64,000 bases of DNA from Nitrososphaerales archaeon. GTDB lineage: Archaea; Thermoproteota; Nitrososphaeria; Nitrososphaerales; CADDZS01. The number at the start of each line of letters is the position of its first letter. Position 1 is the first letter of the stretch. The notes below the pieces were generated by a model. It was not told the DNA's origin. It was given only the letters and a program-made list of their open reading frames with translations, and made no database searches. The stretch is taken from positions 1 to 64,000 of the forward strand of contig JASHNZ010000036.1 in assembly GCA_030041355.1 (NCBI GenBank), written 5' to 3'. Shown here in pieces: positions 7,981-18,902 of the stretch. The position numbers were made by a program, and so were the translations under genes.

Positions 7981-9330
7981 CTATTGCAAGCTTCGAGCTT
8001 CTTTTTCCCCTTGGACAGCTTCGAGTTTCTTTTGCCTATGGTGTCTAATTGATTTCATCAGTTCCGAAGAAACTAATCCATCGCGATCGAAGTATTCTTC
8101 AATTTCATAGTTTGTCTCGAGCCTTAGTGCCCACTTGGTTTTGAATACTATTTCCGTATCATAATTTCCGCTCTCTCTTACTATCAGATGAGCTAAGGGA
8201 ACTTCCCAGTTGGCTAGTCTTGCACGAGTTGCCTCGAGCATGTTGTCATGTCTTGACGAGGATATTCCAATAGCTGCCCGACCAAGTTCCAACTGTTTGT
8301 AGACATCGAGCTTTCCCTGCTGGATTAGAACATCCAGCTCCGCGTATTTTGGACTGTTGTAAAGCTCCCAAAATTTTTCTCGCAGATCCCTGTCATGAAT
8401 ATCTGAAGCTCTCATTGATGTTGAAATACCTAGTTCTTGCATAGCTGCCTTTCTTCTGGGAAAGGAGTCAAGTAGTACGCTGTCAACATCGAAGAGCGCG
8501 ATTTTGCTCGCCTTGGGAAGTGATTCAATCAGGAATGGATTGCATCTTTCGCTGTAAGCACAGCGTTCGCATTGAATATAGTCTCTGTTAATCGAAGCTT
8601 CTTTTTGGGGCAATAGATTATTTTTGAGCCCTTCATGTAACTCAAGGACTCTCTCCCTTAGAACAGATTGCATGACATCATCGCGAGGAATGCTGAAAGC
8701 TTTCACCCCTCCGCCTCTCTTGGCCCAGTAGAGAAGAACGCCCATTGGAAAATTGCGCGCGAGAAGATAAGTTGAGAGCTGGTAGTAGTGAGACTCTCTG
8801 GGTTTCTCTGGGAGCGCGCTGATGCTCTTGATTTCAAGCGGGATAAACAGTCTGAAATCCTCGGAGTTCTCGTCAGTCAACCTGATTAGAAGCAGATCGT
8901 CGATGCGGCCATGAAGTTTTGCTTCCTCTCCGAATTCCAAGTCAACAACTACTTCTCTTCCCTCAATTGAGATCAGCCCGGATCTTCTTAGCGCCATCGC
9001 GATAAGTTCGTGAATAGCCCTTCCTTCACCCAGGATGGCGAGATCTTCCCTGCTTGGAGCGATTGGAGAAGTGTAGGAATAGGCTTGTTGCCTAAGGCAA
9101 TGCTCGATCATGCTGGGATAATAGGAACCCAGCCTAAACTTGTGATTTAGCGACTCTTCTTCCCATTCTGAGTGCATTCCTTGGTGCAGCGCGGTTTCGA
9201 TCAAAGAGGAAATTCTTTCAGGGTTGTCCAGAATTCTCGACATCCATTCTTCAAACTTTTTCCTTTTCTCCTCTGAGAGACAGGATGTATCAGTTGGATC
9301 ATACAGGAAATTGTCGAGAGAGCTGGCCAA
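7981..9330 (-). CDS. Cas4-like PD-(D/E)XK nuclease fused to a HAD phosphatase-like domain
   Basis: A 449-residue fusion. The first ~265 residues have the Cas4/AddB-type layout: a lone Cys in IEHCLRQQAY (C78), the nuclease residues H107 (GRAIHELI), D144/D145 (HGRIDDLLLI), E166-x-K168 (PLEIKSIS) and Q184 (YYQLSTY), then a Cys cluster CERCAYSERC (C254, C257, C263) which with C78 could bind a 4Fe-4S cluster. From about residue 275 a HAD-like domain follows: DVDSV (D281, D283), GISSSR (motif II Ser), KTKWAL (motif III Lys) and YFDRDG (acidic motif IV). Such a protein could trim DNA ends and remove terminal phosphates. No cas genes are nearby; uvrC lies 1.4 kb further on. The fusion is seen in the sequence; the function is inferred. 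Confidence 0.8.
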   Translation of the reverse strand: MASSLDNFLYDPTDTSCLSEEKRKKFEEWMSRILDNPERISSLIETALHQGMHSEWEEESLNHKFRLGSYYPSMIEHCLRQQAYSYTSPIAPSREDLAILGEGRAIHELIAMALRRSGLISIEGREVVVDLEFGEEAKLHGRIDDLLLIRLTDENSEDFRLFIPLEIKSISALPEKPRESHYYQLSTYLLARNFPMGVLLYWAKRGGGVKAFSIPRDDVMQSVLRERVLELHEGLKNNLLPQKEASINRDYIQCERCAYSERCNPFLIESLPKASKIALFDVDSVLLDSFPRRKAAMQELGISTSMRASDIHDRDLREKFWELYNSPKYAELDVLIQQGKLDVYKQLELGRAAIGISSSRHDNMLEATRARLANWEVPLAHLIVRESGNYDTEIVFKTKWALRLETNYEIEEYFDRDGLVSSELMKSIRHHRQKKLEAVQGEKEARSLQ

Positions 9331-9432
9331 TCGCTAGAAGAAAAGAATCTTTCTTTGATTAAAACTGTTCTTCTTCAACCAAGGCAAGTCATGATAAGAC
9401 GGATTCACGTTCGGATTGGATAAACTGATAAA

Positions 9433-9717
9433 ATGAAGGCGAAAAGACACGCCAGTGAGAGGAGACTTCGATCCATGAGAGCCTTTACATCCAACGAAAT
9501 GATCCTGCTTTACCGGTTCACAAAGACCGCAATGATTGCCGGAGGTGTAATTCTCCTTGGCTACGGCGCATGGTGGCTCGCCAGCCCTTTCATATTTCAC
9601 ACGAGCGATTCCCTGTACCTCTTTGGAATCTTTCCAGTTTATGTCGGTGCGATGGTGATTCTAATCGCTCTCGCAATGAAAGAAGACTGGTTCACCAACG
9701 CCCGTCGGTATTGGTAG
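9433..9717 (+). CDS. Small two-TM membrane protein
   Basis: A 94-residue protein with a basic N-terminus (MKAKRHASERRLRS), hydrophobic helices at about 33-52 and 62-81, and a polar end (KEDWFTNARRYW). The second methionine at residue 15 (position 9475) is a possible alternative start. It lies 17 nt before the F420-type oxidoreductase gene and may be co-transcribed with it. The minus-strand frame across the same region has no protein-like features. No family is recognised. Confidence 0.6.
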   Translation: MKAKRHASERRLRSMRAFTSNEMILLYRFTKTAMIAGGVILLGYGAWWLASPFIFHTSDSLYLFGIFPVYVGAMVILIALAMKEDWFTNARRYW

Positions 9718-9733
9718 TAGAGAGATCGAGGTT

Positions 9734-10753
9734 TTGAAAGAACCCACCTTCGGAATTTCTATTGAACCAACTTGGAGCCAGAGCTACTGTCTGAAGCTCG
9801 CTATTAAGAGCGAGCGCTTGGGTTTCTCAAACATATGGGTTCCGGATAGCGGCCTATCTCCGCCTTTTAGTGATACAATCGCTACATTAGCTGCTATTGC
9901 GGCAAGCACCGCGGAGATTAAATTTGGATCCGCAATTGTGAATTTCTACACTCGCAATCCTGCGCAGATTGCGTCAAGTTTTCTCACGCTCTCCGATTTG
10001 GGTTTTTCACGTTCGAAATCACAAAGAGCGATCCTGGGAATTGGGCTTGGTTCGAGTTACAATGTCTCCAAATTTGGAATCCTTTCTCGCAAAGGCATGA
10101 TTGAAAATCTCCGGGAAGCGATTGAATCGATTCAGCAGCTCTTAAAGGGAGAAGAAGTGTCGATTCGCACAGACCCCTTTGAGATCGAGAGAGTAAAGCT
10201 TTCGAAGAGCAGAGGAAAGATTCCTATCTTTGTAGGCTCCGCTTCCCCAAAAGGCCTGACGTTAGCCGGAGAACTATCCGACGGTGTGATTCTAACGGAA
10301 AGGATAGCTTCAGAGATCCAGGATAAGCTCAAGTATATCGAGCTGGGTCTAGCGTTTTCATCAAGGAAGCGAAGCGACTTCCAAGTCGTTAATTCGGTTG
10401 TTATTTCAATTGCTGGCGACAAGAAAAAAGCGGAAAATGCAGCAAGAATCACCTGTGCGTATCTCGTTTCCTGGCTGGATGAATCGCTCGTGCTCAAATA
10501 CGGCATAGACGAGAACAAGAGGAAAGAAATTGCTTCGCGCATAATGAAAGGAGACGAACAGGGCGCGGCAAAACTCGTTGATCAGAAAATGCTCGATCTA
10601 CTGACAGTTTCGGGAACAGTAAAGGATTGTGTTGAGAAATGCAGAGAGCATTTGAGAAGTGGCATAGATCAAATAGCTTTTTCCGAGCCTTTTGGGGCCG
10701 ATAAAATTGAAGCTATGAGCTTGATTGCAAAGAGGGTAATTCCTAGATTATGA
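9734..10753 (+). CDS. LLM-class (luciferase-like) F420-dependent oxidoreductase
   Basis: A 339-residue luciferase-like TIM-barrel protein. The N-terminus FGISIEPTWSQSYCLKLAI and LGFSNIWVPDSG, the segment KFGSAIVNFYTRNPAQIASS, and the C-terminal KDCVEKCREHLRSGIDQIAF are typical of the methylene-H4MPT reductase/F420-dependent group. Known members transfer hydride between F420 and a substrate such as methylene-H4MPT, but paralogues vary widely, so the substrate is not assigned. TTG at 9734 is required because the conserved N-terminal strand begins immediately and no other start precedes it. Length is normal. Confidence 0.88.
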   Translation: MKEPTFGISIEPTWSQSYCLKLAIKSERLGFSNIWVPDSGLSPPFSDTIATLAAIAASTAEIKFGSAIVNFYTRNPAQIASSFLTLSDLGFSRSKSQRAILGIGLGSSYNVSKFGILSRKGMIENLREAIESIQQLLKGEEVSIRTDPFEIERVKLSKSRGKIPIFVGSASPKGLTLAGELSDGVILTERIASEIQDKLKYIELGLAFSSRKRSDFQVVNSVVISIAGDKKKAENAARITCAYLVSWLDESLVLKYGIDENKRKEIASRIMKGDEQGAAKLVDQKMLDLLTVSGTVKDCVEKCREHLRSGIDQIAFSEPFGADKIEAMSLIAKRVIPRL

Positions 10754-10767
10754 GTGGTCCGCAACAA

Positions 10768-12657
10768 TCACTGATTGAGTGAGGCTAAGATCACTTGGGC
10801 AACCTTTCTGCTCACATTACCCGCTTGGGCTATTTCATCCGGATTTGAATTTTTAATAGCCTCAATGGATCCAAAGTGAGTCAGGAGATTTCGTTTTCTC
10901 TTCTCTCCCACACCTTCAACAGAGTCAAGCGCAGATTCAGTCATTTTCTTCCCTCGCAGGCCCCTGTGGTAAGTAATTCCAAAACGATGAGCTTCATCCC
11001 GGATATGCTGGAGGATGTGCAGAGCCTCTGAATCCTTTCCCAATTTGATCGGAAACGCTCTTCTAGGCAGGAAAATTTCTTCCTCTCTTTTTGCGAGAGA
11101 GATCGTAGGAACGCCGAAAACTCCATCTTGATGCATCTGTGCAATAGCGGCATTGAGTTGACCTTTACCACCATCAATCACAACCAAGTTCGGAGGTTCG
11201 TCATAACCATGCTCTTTCTTTTTTGAATCTGCTTCAAGAAGTCTTTTGAATCTCCTGCCTATCATTTCTTGCATCATAGAATAATCATCGATCCCCCTAA
11301 CGGTTCTAATCTTGAACTTTCTGTACGAGTTTCTCTCTGGGAAGCCGTTTATGAAAACTGTCATCGCACCAACTGCTTCATCTCCATGTATATTTGAAAT
11401 ATCAAAACACTCTATTCGTCTCGGAATGCGCCCCAGGTTCAAAATTTCCTTCAGTTCCTTCAACGCTCGGAGCCTTTCCCTCTTTCTAAATTCGTCTTTG
11501 GATTCCTCTTCTTTCAGAACTAAGATGGCATTTTCCTGAGCTAACTTGAGTAGAGCAGTGTTTTCAGAACTGTGTGACGATGATGAGATCCTAATCTTTT
11601 GTTTCTCTTTTTCTCGATTCTTGAGTTGAATATTGAGCAAAAGTTCGACGTCGGTCTCGTCCTCAAGCTTGTAAGGAATTACAAGCTCGTCAGGCATCTC
11701 CACCGTCAGAGCCTCTGGAGACCCATAGTACTGTTTGATGAATGCCGAAAGTATCTCAGAGTTTTTCGACGTCGCACCGGCTCCCTCAAGAACGAATTTG
11801 TCTCTGCCAACCACGTTTCCGTCTCTGACGTGGAAGGCTATCGCAGCAATGACTTCTCCTTCCCGCGCGATTGTCAAAACATCCTTGTCTCTTTTTTGAC
11901 TACGAAAAACAATCCTCTGCTTGAGTGCCGTCGTTTCGAGAGAACGGATCTCGTCTCTTATCTTGCTCGCCCTTTCATAGTCTTGCGTTCTTGACGCCTT
12001 CCACATGTCAGAATACATTTGTTTGCTTAACTCTACAAGCTTGCCTTCCAGAAAGAGCTGGAATTTTGAAACGTCCAAGTCGTATTCATTTTTTGAAACA
12101 GCGAATATGCACGGAGCTTTGCACAGTCCGATGTTGTAATCTATACAAGCTTTGAATTTTTTAACCCCGTCAAGTGGTAACGTGCAAGATCTGATCGGAA
12201 ATAGCGTACGCAGATATTTCACAGACCTCTTGGCTGCTCTAACATTTCCGTAAGGCCCAAAATACTTGGATCCGTCTTCGGCTATTTGGCGAGTGACAAA
12301 AACCCTAGGATACAGTTCGTTTGTTATCTTGATGTACGGATAGCTCTTATCATCCTTCAACCTGATATTGTATCGGGGCTTGAATCGCTTAATCAAGACG
12401 TTTTCAAGGATCAAAGCTTCGATGGGTGTCTGGGTGATGATGTAATCGACACATGCTATCTGATCTTTGAGACTAGTGCCGACAGGATCATCAAATCGAG
12501 GTCTCAGGTGTGCTAAGATTCTTGCTTTGAGGCTAGTTGCTTTGCCTATGTAGATCGGGCGACTCTCGCTGTCTTTGAGAGTATACACACCTGCTCGAGT
12601 TGGTAAATTGTCAAAGTTACTTTGAGGCGTTGACACTGTTTGCTGCTTGAAGCTCAA
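10768..12657 (-). CDS. uvrC: Excinuclease ABC subunit UvrC
   Basis: A 629-residue UvrC, the dual-incision nuclease of nucleotide excision repair. Order: GIY-YIG domain at about 20-100 ([19 protein letters not shown]), a central Cys-containing region ([15 protein letters not shown]), the UVR motif (about 215-245), the RNase H-like endonuclease domain ([32 protein letters not shown]), and a C-terminal helix-hairpin-helix pair ([18 protein letters not shown]). The TTG start overlaps the uvrA end by 41 nt; an in-frame GTG at 12636 would reduce this to 20 nt. Overlap implies translational coupling with uvrA. UvrABC in archaea is generally regarded as bacterial in origin. Confidence 0.97.
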   Translation of the reverse strand: MSFKQQTVSTPQSNFDNLPTRAGVYTLKDSESRPIYIGKATSLKARILAHLRPRFDDPVGTSLKDQIACVDYIITQTPIEALILENVLIKRFKPRYNIRLKDDKSYPYIKITNELYPRVFVTRQIAEDGSKYFGPYGNVRAAKRSVKYLRTLFPIRSCTLPLDGVKKFKACIDYNIGLCKAPCIFAVSKNEYDLDVSKFQLFLEGKLVELSKQMYSDMWKASRTQDYERASKIRDEIRSLETTALKQRIVFRSQKRDKDVLTIAREGEVIAAIAFHVRDGNVVGRDKFVLEGAGATSKNSEILSAFIKQYYGSPEALTVEMPDELVIPYKLEDETDVELLLNIQLKNREKEKQKIRISSSSHSSENTALLKLAQENAILVLKEEESKDEFRKRERLRALKELKEILNLGRIPRRIECFDISNIHGDEAVGAMTVFINGFPERNSYRKFKIRTVRGIDDYSMMQEMIGRRFKRLLEADSKKKEHGYDEPPNLVVIDGGKGQLNAAIAQMHQDGVFGVPTISLAKREEEIFLPRRAFPIKLGKDSEALHILQHIRDEAHRFGITYHRGLRGKKMTESALDSVEGVGEKRKRNLLTHFGSIEAIKNSNPDEIAQAGNVSRKVAQVILASLNQ

Positions 12658-15600
12658 CCAGATGTTCGTCCTCCTTACGAATCGCTTCTAATTTGCTCTT
12701 TAGTTCTTCTTCCGCGTTCGCAATCGCGCTGTTTCTTGCTTCTGTTAGGATATGTTTTAGGAACTGTCCTGTGTAAGACGTACCTGAAAACATTGAAACA
12801 CGCTCAGGTGTTCCTTCGGCGACAACCAGGCCGCCTTGCTCTCCTCCTTCTGGGCCGAGATCTATTATCCAGTCTGCAGTCTTGATCACGTCCAAATTGT
12901 GCTCTATGACTATTACCGTGTTTCCGGCGTCGGCCAGCTTTCCAAGAACCTCAAGTAGCTTCTTGATATCTTCGAAATGGAGACCCGTGGTTGGCTCGTC
13001 AAGAAGATAGAGCGTTTTCCCGGTGGCTCTCTTTGACAGCTCAGAAGCTAACTTGACTCTTTGCGCTTCTCCTCCGGAGAGAGTGGTCGCTGATTGCCCT
13101 AGAGTGATGTATCCGAGGCCCACAGCGTTCAAAGTTTCAAGTTTTCTCTTGATTTTGGGGATATTTTCAAAAAAGGCAAGGGCTTCCTCAACTGTCATTT
13201 CCAGCACATCTGATATGTTCTTGGTCTTGTATCTGATCTCAAGCGTCTCGCGGTTGTAGCGCTTACCCTTGCAAACTTCACAAGGGACATATACGTCTGG
13301 AAGAAAGTGCATCTGCAGGCGGATGATGCCGTCGCCCTCGCAAGCTTCACATCGCCCACCTCTAACATTGAAACTAAATCTTCCAGCCTTGTATCCGCGA
13401 GCTATTGAATCGGGCATTCTTGCGTAGAGATCTCGGATATCTGTGAATACCCCCACATATGTCGCCGGGTTCGAGCGTGGGGTTCTCCCGATTGGAGACT
13501 GATCAATAATTATTGCCTTGTCGATGTTTTCTGTTCCCAGAATTGTCTCATGAGCCCCGGGTTTCTCCCTTGCTCCGTAAAGTCTCTGTGCCAAGGCCTT
13601 GTACAGTATGTCGTTGACCAGAGAGCTCTTTCCGGAGCCTGACACGCCGGTAACGCAGGTGAAAACACCTAATGGAAATCTGACATTGATATTCTGTAGA
13701 TTGTTTTCCTTTGCCCCCTTTATTGTGATATACTTTTCATTCAGCGCTCTTCTCTTTTGAGGGATCTCAATGCGTCTTTTACCCAACAGATACTGACCCG
13801 TAATCGAATCAGAATTCAACATGATCTCACTGGGCGTGCCAATTGCCACAACGTGACCTCCGTGTATTCCGGCCCCCGGTCCTAGATCAACTACGAAATC
13901 TGATCCTCGAATAGTTTCTTCATCATGCTCCACCACCAGCACGGTGTTCCCCAAGTCACGTAGTGCCTTCAAAGTCGCAATTAGTTTTCGATTGTCCCTT
14001 TGATGCAGACCAATGCTAGGTTCATCAAGTATGTACAACACTCCCACAAGACTTGACCCGATCTGAGTTGCTAGTTGGATCCTCTGTGCTTCGCCTCCGG
14101 AGAGGCTGGCGGCGGCTCTGTCTAGCGTAAGATAGTCGAGACCAACGTTCAATAAGAAGCGCAGCCGCGAATTGATTTCTTTGAGAATCTGAAAAGCAAT
14201 CAGCTTCTCTTTTTCACTTAGCTCAAGTGAAGAAAAGAATCGAATGGCTTGGCGGATTGACAGTGCGGAGACTTCTGAAATTGACTTGCCTCCAATGGTT
14301 ACCGCGAGTATTTCGGGCTTGAAACGTTCTCCCCTGCACGATGGACATTTTTGGTTGCTGAGGTATTTTGAATACCATTCTTTCATATAGTCAGATTCGG
14401 TCTCGAAATACCGCCTCTCTAGTTGCGGGAGTAATCCCTCAAAGTCTCTGTCATAGTACCACCAATGCCTCTCTCTGGCACTGGGACTTGTTACTGTTTG
14501 AGTCCTTCCACTTTTGTTTCCGTAAAGGAGATAATTGAGCTGGTCTTTCTTGAGTTTGCTTATTGGAGTATCCAACCTGAAACCAACTTTTCTTGCGACC
14601 CGCTCAAGCATGCGCATGCTCCAAGAATCAGTATCAGAAATGGTCACAATCGCACCATTGTTGATCGACTTTGATTTGTCAGGGATAACCAGATCTGGAT
14701 CCATATTGAGAAGATATCCGAGACCAAGGCATTGTTTGCATGCTCCGAAAGGACTGTTGAATGAAAACATCCTTGGTGAGAGCTCTTCAAGAGAGAAACC
14801 ACAAGTAGGGCAGGCCATTGCTTCGCTGAGAACAATTTCGTTTATGCCGCGTTTGCTATCTTCCGAGTCGCCCAACACAAAAACCACAGTCCCTTTCGAG
14901 AAGTTTAGAGCAGTCTGAATAGAGTCAGCCAGTCGCTTTTGAACCCCGTCCTTTATGAAGAGCCGGTCCACAATCGCCTCAATCGTATGTTTCTTATTCT
15001 TCTCAAGGGGGATAGTCTCATCTTGATCTAATTCGTAGATTGCTCCATCGACTCTGACTCTTGAATATCCGTCGACTTTTAGATTCTTGAGAATGTCCTT
15101 GTGCTCTCCCTTTTGCGATTTTATGACTGCGGCTAAGATCTGAATCTTGGTCCCTTCCTTAAGTTTCATCACTTGGTCGACCATCTGTTCCACGGTCTGT
15201 TTTGCAATCACCTTCTTGCAGTTTGGGCAGTGTGGTATTCCTATCCTCGCGAACATGAGTCTTAGATAATCGTGGATCTCTGTAACAGTTGCAACAGTTG
15301 ATCTGGGATTTTTGGCCGCACTTCTCTGCTCGATCGAGATCGCAGGCGACAAACCTTCGATGTAATCTACGTCAGGCTTGTCCATCTGTCCTAGAAATTG
15401 CCGAGCGTAAGCTGATAGGGATTCAATGTACCTTCTTTGGCCCTCTGCGTAAATTGTATCGAAGGCGAGAGAAGACTTGCCAGATCCAGAAAGACCCGTC
15501 AACACCACGAATTTGTCGCGAGGAATATCAAGACTGATATTCTTCAGATTGTGTTGCCTTGCTCCGCGAATAACTATCTTATCTTTTGATTTCTTGATAG

Positions 15601-15670
15601 GATAATCAGCATTGTCCGGTACACTATCCTCTTTGTCATGTTCATTTGAAAACGGTTTTGCTTCGTTCAA
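12617..15670 (-). CDS. uvrA: Excinuclease ABC subunit UvrA
   Basis: A 1017-residue UvrA, the damage-recognition ABC ATPase. Both nucleotide-binding domains are intact: Walker [10 protein letters not shown] and GVSGSGKSS, and signatures [12 protein letters not shown] and [12 protein letters not shown]. Cysteine pairs for the zinc modules are present (CPNC, CPTC...CKQC, CPSC, CEAC...CEVC). It is somewhat longer than the usual ~940 residues because of a 25-30 residue charged N-terminal lead before [14 protein letters not shown] and a ~45-residue charged C-terminal tail. The start is TTG. A weak copy of the palindrome found near radA lies about 85 nt upstream. Confidence 0.97.
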   Translation of the reverse strand: MNEAKPFSNEHDKEDSVPDNADYPIKKSKDKIVIRGARQHNLKNISLDIPRDKFVVLTGLSGSGKSSLAFDTIYAEGQRRYIESLSAYARQFLGQMDKPDVDYIEGLSPAISIEQRSAAKNPRSTVATVTEIHDYLRLMFARIGIPHCPNCKKVIAKQTVEQMVDQVMKLKEGTKIQILAAVIKSQKGEHKDILKNLKVDGYSRVRVDGAIYELDQDETIPLEKNKKHTIEAIVDRLFIKDGVQKRLADSIQTALNFSKGTVVFVLGDSEDSKRGINEIVLSEAMACPTCGFSLEELSPRMFSFNSPFGACKQCLGLGYLLNMDPDLVIPDKSKSINNGAIVTISDTDSWSMRMLERVARKVGFRLDTPISKLKKDQLNYLLYGNKSGRTQTVTSPSARERHWWYYDRDFEGLLPQLERRYFETESDYMKEWYSKYLSNQKCPSCRGERFKPEILAVTIGGKSISEVSALSIRQAIRFFSSLELSEKEKLIAFQILKEINSRLRFLLNVGLDYLTLDRAAASLSGGEAQRIQLATQIGSSLVGVLYILDEPSIGLHQRDNRKLIATLKALRDLGNTVLVVEHDEETIRGSDFVVDLGPGAGIHGGHVVAIGTPSEIMLNSDSITGQYLLGKRRIEIPQKRRALNEKYITIKGAKENNLQNINVRFPLGVFTCVTGVSGSGKSSLVNDILYKALAQRLYGAREKPGAHETILGTENIDKAIIIDQSPIGRTPRSNPATYVGVFTDIRDLYARMPDSIARGYKAGRFSFNVRGGRCEACEGDGIIRLQMHFLPDVYVPCEVCKGKRYNRETLEIRYKTKNISDVLEMTVEEALAFFENIPKIKRKLETLNAVGLGYITLGQSATTLSGGEAQRVKLASELSKRATGKTLYLLDEPTTGLHFEDIKKLLEVLGKLADAGNTVIVIEHNLDVIKTADWIIDLGPEGGEQGGLVVAEGTPERVSMFSGTSYTGQFLKHILTEARNSAIANAEEELKSKLEAIRKEDEHLVELQAANSVNASK

Positions 15671-15750
15671 GAGCCAGAGACTAAGGTAGCCTGAAAAGAA
15701 GCAATTAATCCTTTATGTTTGAAAGTCAGGAGGGAATTGCCTCGAAGCAA

Positions 15751-15771
15751 TTACTGTATAATTGCAGTTAA
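15751..15771. promoter_or_regulatory. Weak palindrome upstream of uvrA
   Basis: The core CTGTATAATTGCAG matches the palindrome CTGTAATATTACAG seen at 30439-30452 in 11 of 14 positions. It lies in the 110-bp gap between the VIT1-type gene and uvrA, on the upstream side of uvrA. It may be a degenerate operator or chance; it is the weakest of the sites. Confidence 0.3.
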
Positions 15772-15780
15772 GTACGAACG

Positions 15781-16680
15781 CTAGCTGATTGTTATGTGAA
15801 GAACGATTCTGACCACATACCCGAGTATGTAAAGTGCAGCCGTTGCCCCTAACATTATCCCCGCTAGTTGCAGGAAATCGCGAGTAAAGCCGTCGTCCGA
15901 TAAAATGGAATTATAATAGCTTATGAATGCTATTATCAAGATCCCAAAAGTCAAGGAGACGGTTATCGCCACGTATTTATCGGATGTGAGAAAATATGGG
16001 GTCGCAAGTATTACCGCATTGATGAAGTAGGAAAAACCAGTGTAAAATGCGGATAAACCCGCTGAACCCTCAAAACCCTGTTTTGCCTGTGCGAATGCAG
16101 CAGATGCCATGGCGATTGATGCCGCAGCCCCGGCAATTATCCCCGCAAGTCCCGTGATAAGGGTCGAATTGTATATTCCCAGAGACCCAGCATGGATTCC
16201 TGCAATTTCGACCAGTGCATCTGCGAGTCCAAGAACGATGAATGATATGTATTTGAGATAACTCCCTTCAACCTCTTTGGCTAGGTTTCTCTCGTGCTCC
16301 TTTTCATCGTTAATCATCTCATTGAACGCAGTCAGATCTCCAGAGGGAATAAGATGCGAAATCGAGTCGTATTTCTTAATGGTATCCCGTTCTTTTTTCT
16401 CCAAGTATTTAATTGCAAATGACGATCCGAGGATAAGCCGGATGAAGAGAGCATAATTTACGACTAAGCCGCTGACCTTAATTTCATTTATTTTGTCAGC
16501 GCAGTATTTTTTCCAGAATTCGTAGTGTTTCATTTCCATGATGGCCATTTTCCGGAAGGCTTCCCGAAAAACTGGCTTGCCTCTATTTGCTAGTCTATCG
16601 TACACGGTATAGTCAGTGAGCTCGTCTTTGCACTCTTCCATTGCAATCTTGTGCAAATCTCCGGTGGTCGTCGTTGTCAA
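15781..16680 (-). CDS. Ferritin-like domain fused to VIT1/CCC1 metal transporter
   Basis: A 299-residue fusion. Residues 1-135 are a rubrerythrin/ferritin-like helical domain with metal-ligand motifs MEECKDE, IMEMKHYEFW (ExxH) and NDEKEHE. From about 140 the VIT1/CCC1 membrane domain follows with GLADALVEIAGIHAGSLG, an alanine-rich helix (AGAAASIAMASAAFA) and three further TM segments. Related fusions such as MbfA export iron or manganese and are tied to iron and peroxide stress. The start is TTG. It sits between uvrB (93 nt downstream of its stop) and uvrA (110 nt), all on the minus strand, which suggests a link between metal-derived oxidative damage and excision repair. Confidence 0.92.
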   Translation of the reverse strand: MTTTTTGDLHKIAMEECKDELTDYTVYDRLANRGKPVFREAFRKMAIMEMKHYEFWKKYCADKINEIKVSGLVVNYALFIRLILGSSFAIKYLEKKERDTIKKYDSISHLIPSGDLTAFNEMINDEKEHERNLAKEVEGSYLKYISFIVLGLADALVEIAGIHAGSLGIYNSTLITGLAGIIAGAAASIAMASAAFAQAKQGFEGSAGLSAFYTGFSYFINAVILATPYFLTSDKYVAITVSLTFGILIIAFISYYNSILSDDGFTRDFLQLAGIMLGATAALYILGYVVRIVLHITIS

Positions 16681-16773
16681 AGAAAGAAGTGTTCTCCCAT
16701 AAAATCTCCAGTTGAATAGCTTAAAAGAGTGTCACGGGATTTCTGCAGGGTACGAGAATCCCGAAGATCGCTT

Positions 16774-18810
16774 TCATTCCTCTCGAATCGAGGCAAGATG
16801 TCTGGAATTCTTCTCGTGAGCTTTGATAAGCGCTCGAATTCTATCTCTGATTCTCGCGGCTGATTCAAACTCCAGGTTGTTCGCAGCAACTTTCATCTGC
16901 CCCTCAAGCTCAGAGACAAGCTTTGGAAAGTCTGGAGAGACAAGAATTGATTTATCACTCTTCGATTTCGTAATTTCAAGCTCGAGTTCAGCCGTTTCCG
17001 CGACGAGAGCTCGAATTTCTTTTTTCACGGTCTCTGGAGTGATTCCATTTTCTTCATTAAATTTGACTTGAACAGCTCTGCGCCTATTCGTCTCGTTAAT
17101 TGCCTTCTCCATCGATTTCGTGATCTGATCAGCATACATGATGACCTGCCCAGCTGCGTTTCGAGCAGCTCGGCCTATGGTTTGGATCAGAGAAACGTCA
17201 GACCTGAGATACCCTTCCTTATCGGCATCCAGGATTGCAACAAGACTCACTTCTGGGAGATCCAATCCCTCTCTTAACAGATTGATACCAACTAGTACGT
17301 CATATTTTCCCAAGCGGAGATCCCGGAGGAGCTCGATTCGCCTCAATGTCTCAACCTCTGAGTGGATGTACTGAACCTTGATTTTCAGGTCCGCGAGATA
17401 TTCGGTCAGATCTTCCGCCATTCTCTTGGTGAGCGTTGTGACCAAAACTCGCTCATGCTTCGCAACTCTCTTCTTGATTTCCGAAATGAGATCATCGACC
17501 TGGCCCTTTGCAGGTCTAATGACAATCTCCGGATCAACTAGCCCCGTCGGTCTGATGATTTGCTCCACAAGCTTTTCGCACTTTGACATTTCGTAAGGAC
17601 CTGGAGTAGCTGAAGTGTAGATTACTTGATTCATTTTTGATTCAAACTCGGAAAAATATAGAGGCCTGTTATCAAATGCAGAAGGAAGACGAAAACCATA
17701 ATCAACCAAATTCTCTTTTCTTGACCTATCGCCTTCGTACATCCCACGAATTTGCGGGATCGCGATGTGTCCCTCGTCGATGAAAGTAAGATAGTCGTCG
17801 GGAAAATAATCCAACAAACAGTAGGGAGTTTCTCCTTCCGCTCTTCCAGTGAAATAGCGCGAATAGTTTTCAATTCCTGTACAATAACCAGTTTCCCGTA
17901 ACATCTCGAGATCAAACTTGGTTCGCTGCTCCAGCCTTTGAGCCTCGACGAGTTTATTTTGCGAACGCAACTCTTCAAGTCTCATTTCAAGTTCTTCTTC
18001 TATCAGGTTTAATGCCTCAGTCATTCTTTCCGTCGTGCCTGCAAATTCGGTTGCCGGATAGATCATTGCCTCCCGCTTGGGTTTCATCGTCCTGCCGGTC
18101 AATCTGTCGACCTCAGTAATTTTTTCCACCTCATCTCCGTAAAACTGAACTTTGGTAATGTTTTCGTCAGCACTGCAAATTTCAAGTGTGTCTCCTTTGA
18201 CTCTGAATTTACCCCGTGAAAGCTGAAAGTCGTTCCTTTGGAATCTCATCTCAACGAGCTTTCTAAGGATCAGATCTCTGTCGTAGGATTGGCCCTGAAT
18301 TACCCCTAGTACAGACTTCAGGTAGCCTTCCGGAGAGCCCAGACCATAAATGCAAGAAACGCTGGCGACGACGATTACATCTCTGCGAGAGACGAGAGCC
18401 TGCATAGCTCTCTGACGCAAAGTCTCAAGTTCATCGTTGATCGAAGAGTCTTTTTCGATATACAGATCCTGTTGGGGAACGTAAGCTTCCGGCTGAAAGT
18501 AATCATAGTAACTCACAAAATATTCTACGGCGTTATTTGGAAAAAATGATCGGAACTCGCCAACCAACTGGGCTGCAAGGGTCTTGTTTGGAGAAATTAC
18601 AAGCGTTGGTTTCTGGACTTTTTGGATAACATAAGCCATCGTGAGGGTCTTGCCAGTCCCAGTTGCGCCAAGCAAAACCTGATGTCTTAGACCCTTTAGA
18701 ACACCTTCGCTTAGCTTTTCAATTGCTTGCGGCTGGTCCCCTTTTGGAGTGTACTCTGTGCTGATTTCGAAGCAATGAGCCTGGGAATTGGAAAGCAGAG
18801 ATGTTGTCAA
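16774..18810 (-). CDS. uvrB: Excinuclease ABC subunit UvrB
   Basis: A 678-residue UvrB, the helicase-like subunit that loads onto damaged DNA and recruits UvrC. Walker A GATGTGKT is at 48-55; the beta-hairpin region reads [17 protein letters not shown]; further motifs are [41 protein letters not shown] and QTIGRAARN. The C-terminal UVR domain that binds UvrC is present ([16 protein letters not shown]). The start is TTG, forced by a stop in frame shortly upstream. Length is normal. A TATA-like TTTATTATG on the minus strand (about 18850-18858) may drive the uvrB-VIT1-uvrA-uvrC run. Confidence 0.97.
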   Translation of the reverse strand: MTTSLLSNSQAHCFEISTEYTPKGDQPQAIEKLSEGVLKGLRHQVLLGATGTGKTLTMAYVIQKVQKPTLVISPNKTLAAQLVGEFRSFFPNNAVEYFVSYYDYFQPEAYVPQQDLYIEKDSSINDELETLRQRAMQALVSRRDVIVVASVSCIYGLGSPEGYLKSVLGVIQGQSYDRDLILRKLVEMRFQRNDFQLSRGKFRVKGDTLEICSADENITKVQFYGDEVEKITEVDRLTGRTMKPKREAMIYPATEFAGTTERMTEALNLIEEELEMRLEELRSQNKLVEAQRLEQRTKFDLEMLRETGYCTGIENYSRYFTGRAEGETPYCLLDYFPDDYLTFIDEGHIAIPQIRGMYEGDRSRKENLVDYGFRLPSAFDNRPLYFSEFESKMNQVIYTSATPGPYEMSKCEKLVEQIIRPTGLVDPEIVIRPAKGQVDDLISEIKKRVAKHERVLVTTLTKRMAEDLTEYLADLKIKVQYIHSEVETLRRIELLRDLRLGKYDVLVGINLLREGLDLPEVSLVAILDADKEGYLRSDVSLIQTIGRAARNAAGQVIMYADQITKSMEKAINETNRRRAVQVKFNEENGITPETVKKEIRALVAETAELELEITKSKSDKSILVSPDFPKLVSELEGQMKVAANNLEFESAARIRDRIRALIKAHEKNSRHLASIREE

Positions 18811-18902
18811 GTTAGAATCGTTGCAAACGACACCGAATCCCTCATTTCATAATAAAGGTTATTTCTTCAAGGCCTTTGCGTCTGATCAAAAGTTGAAGTA
18901 TA

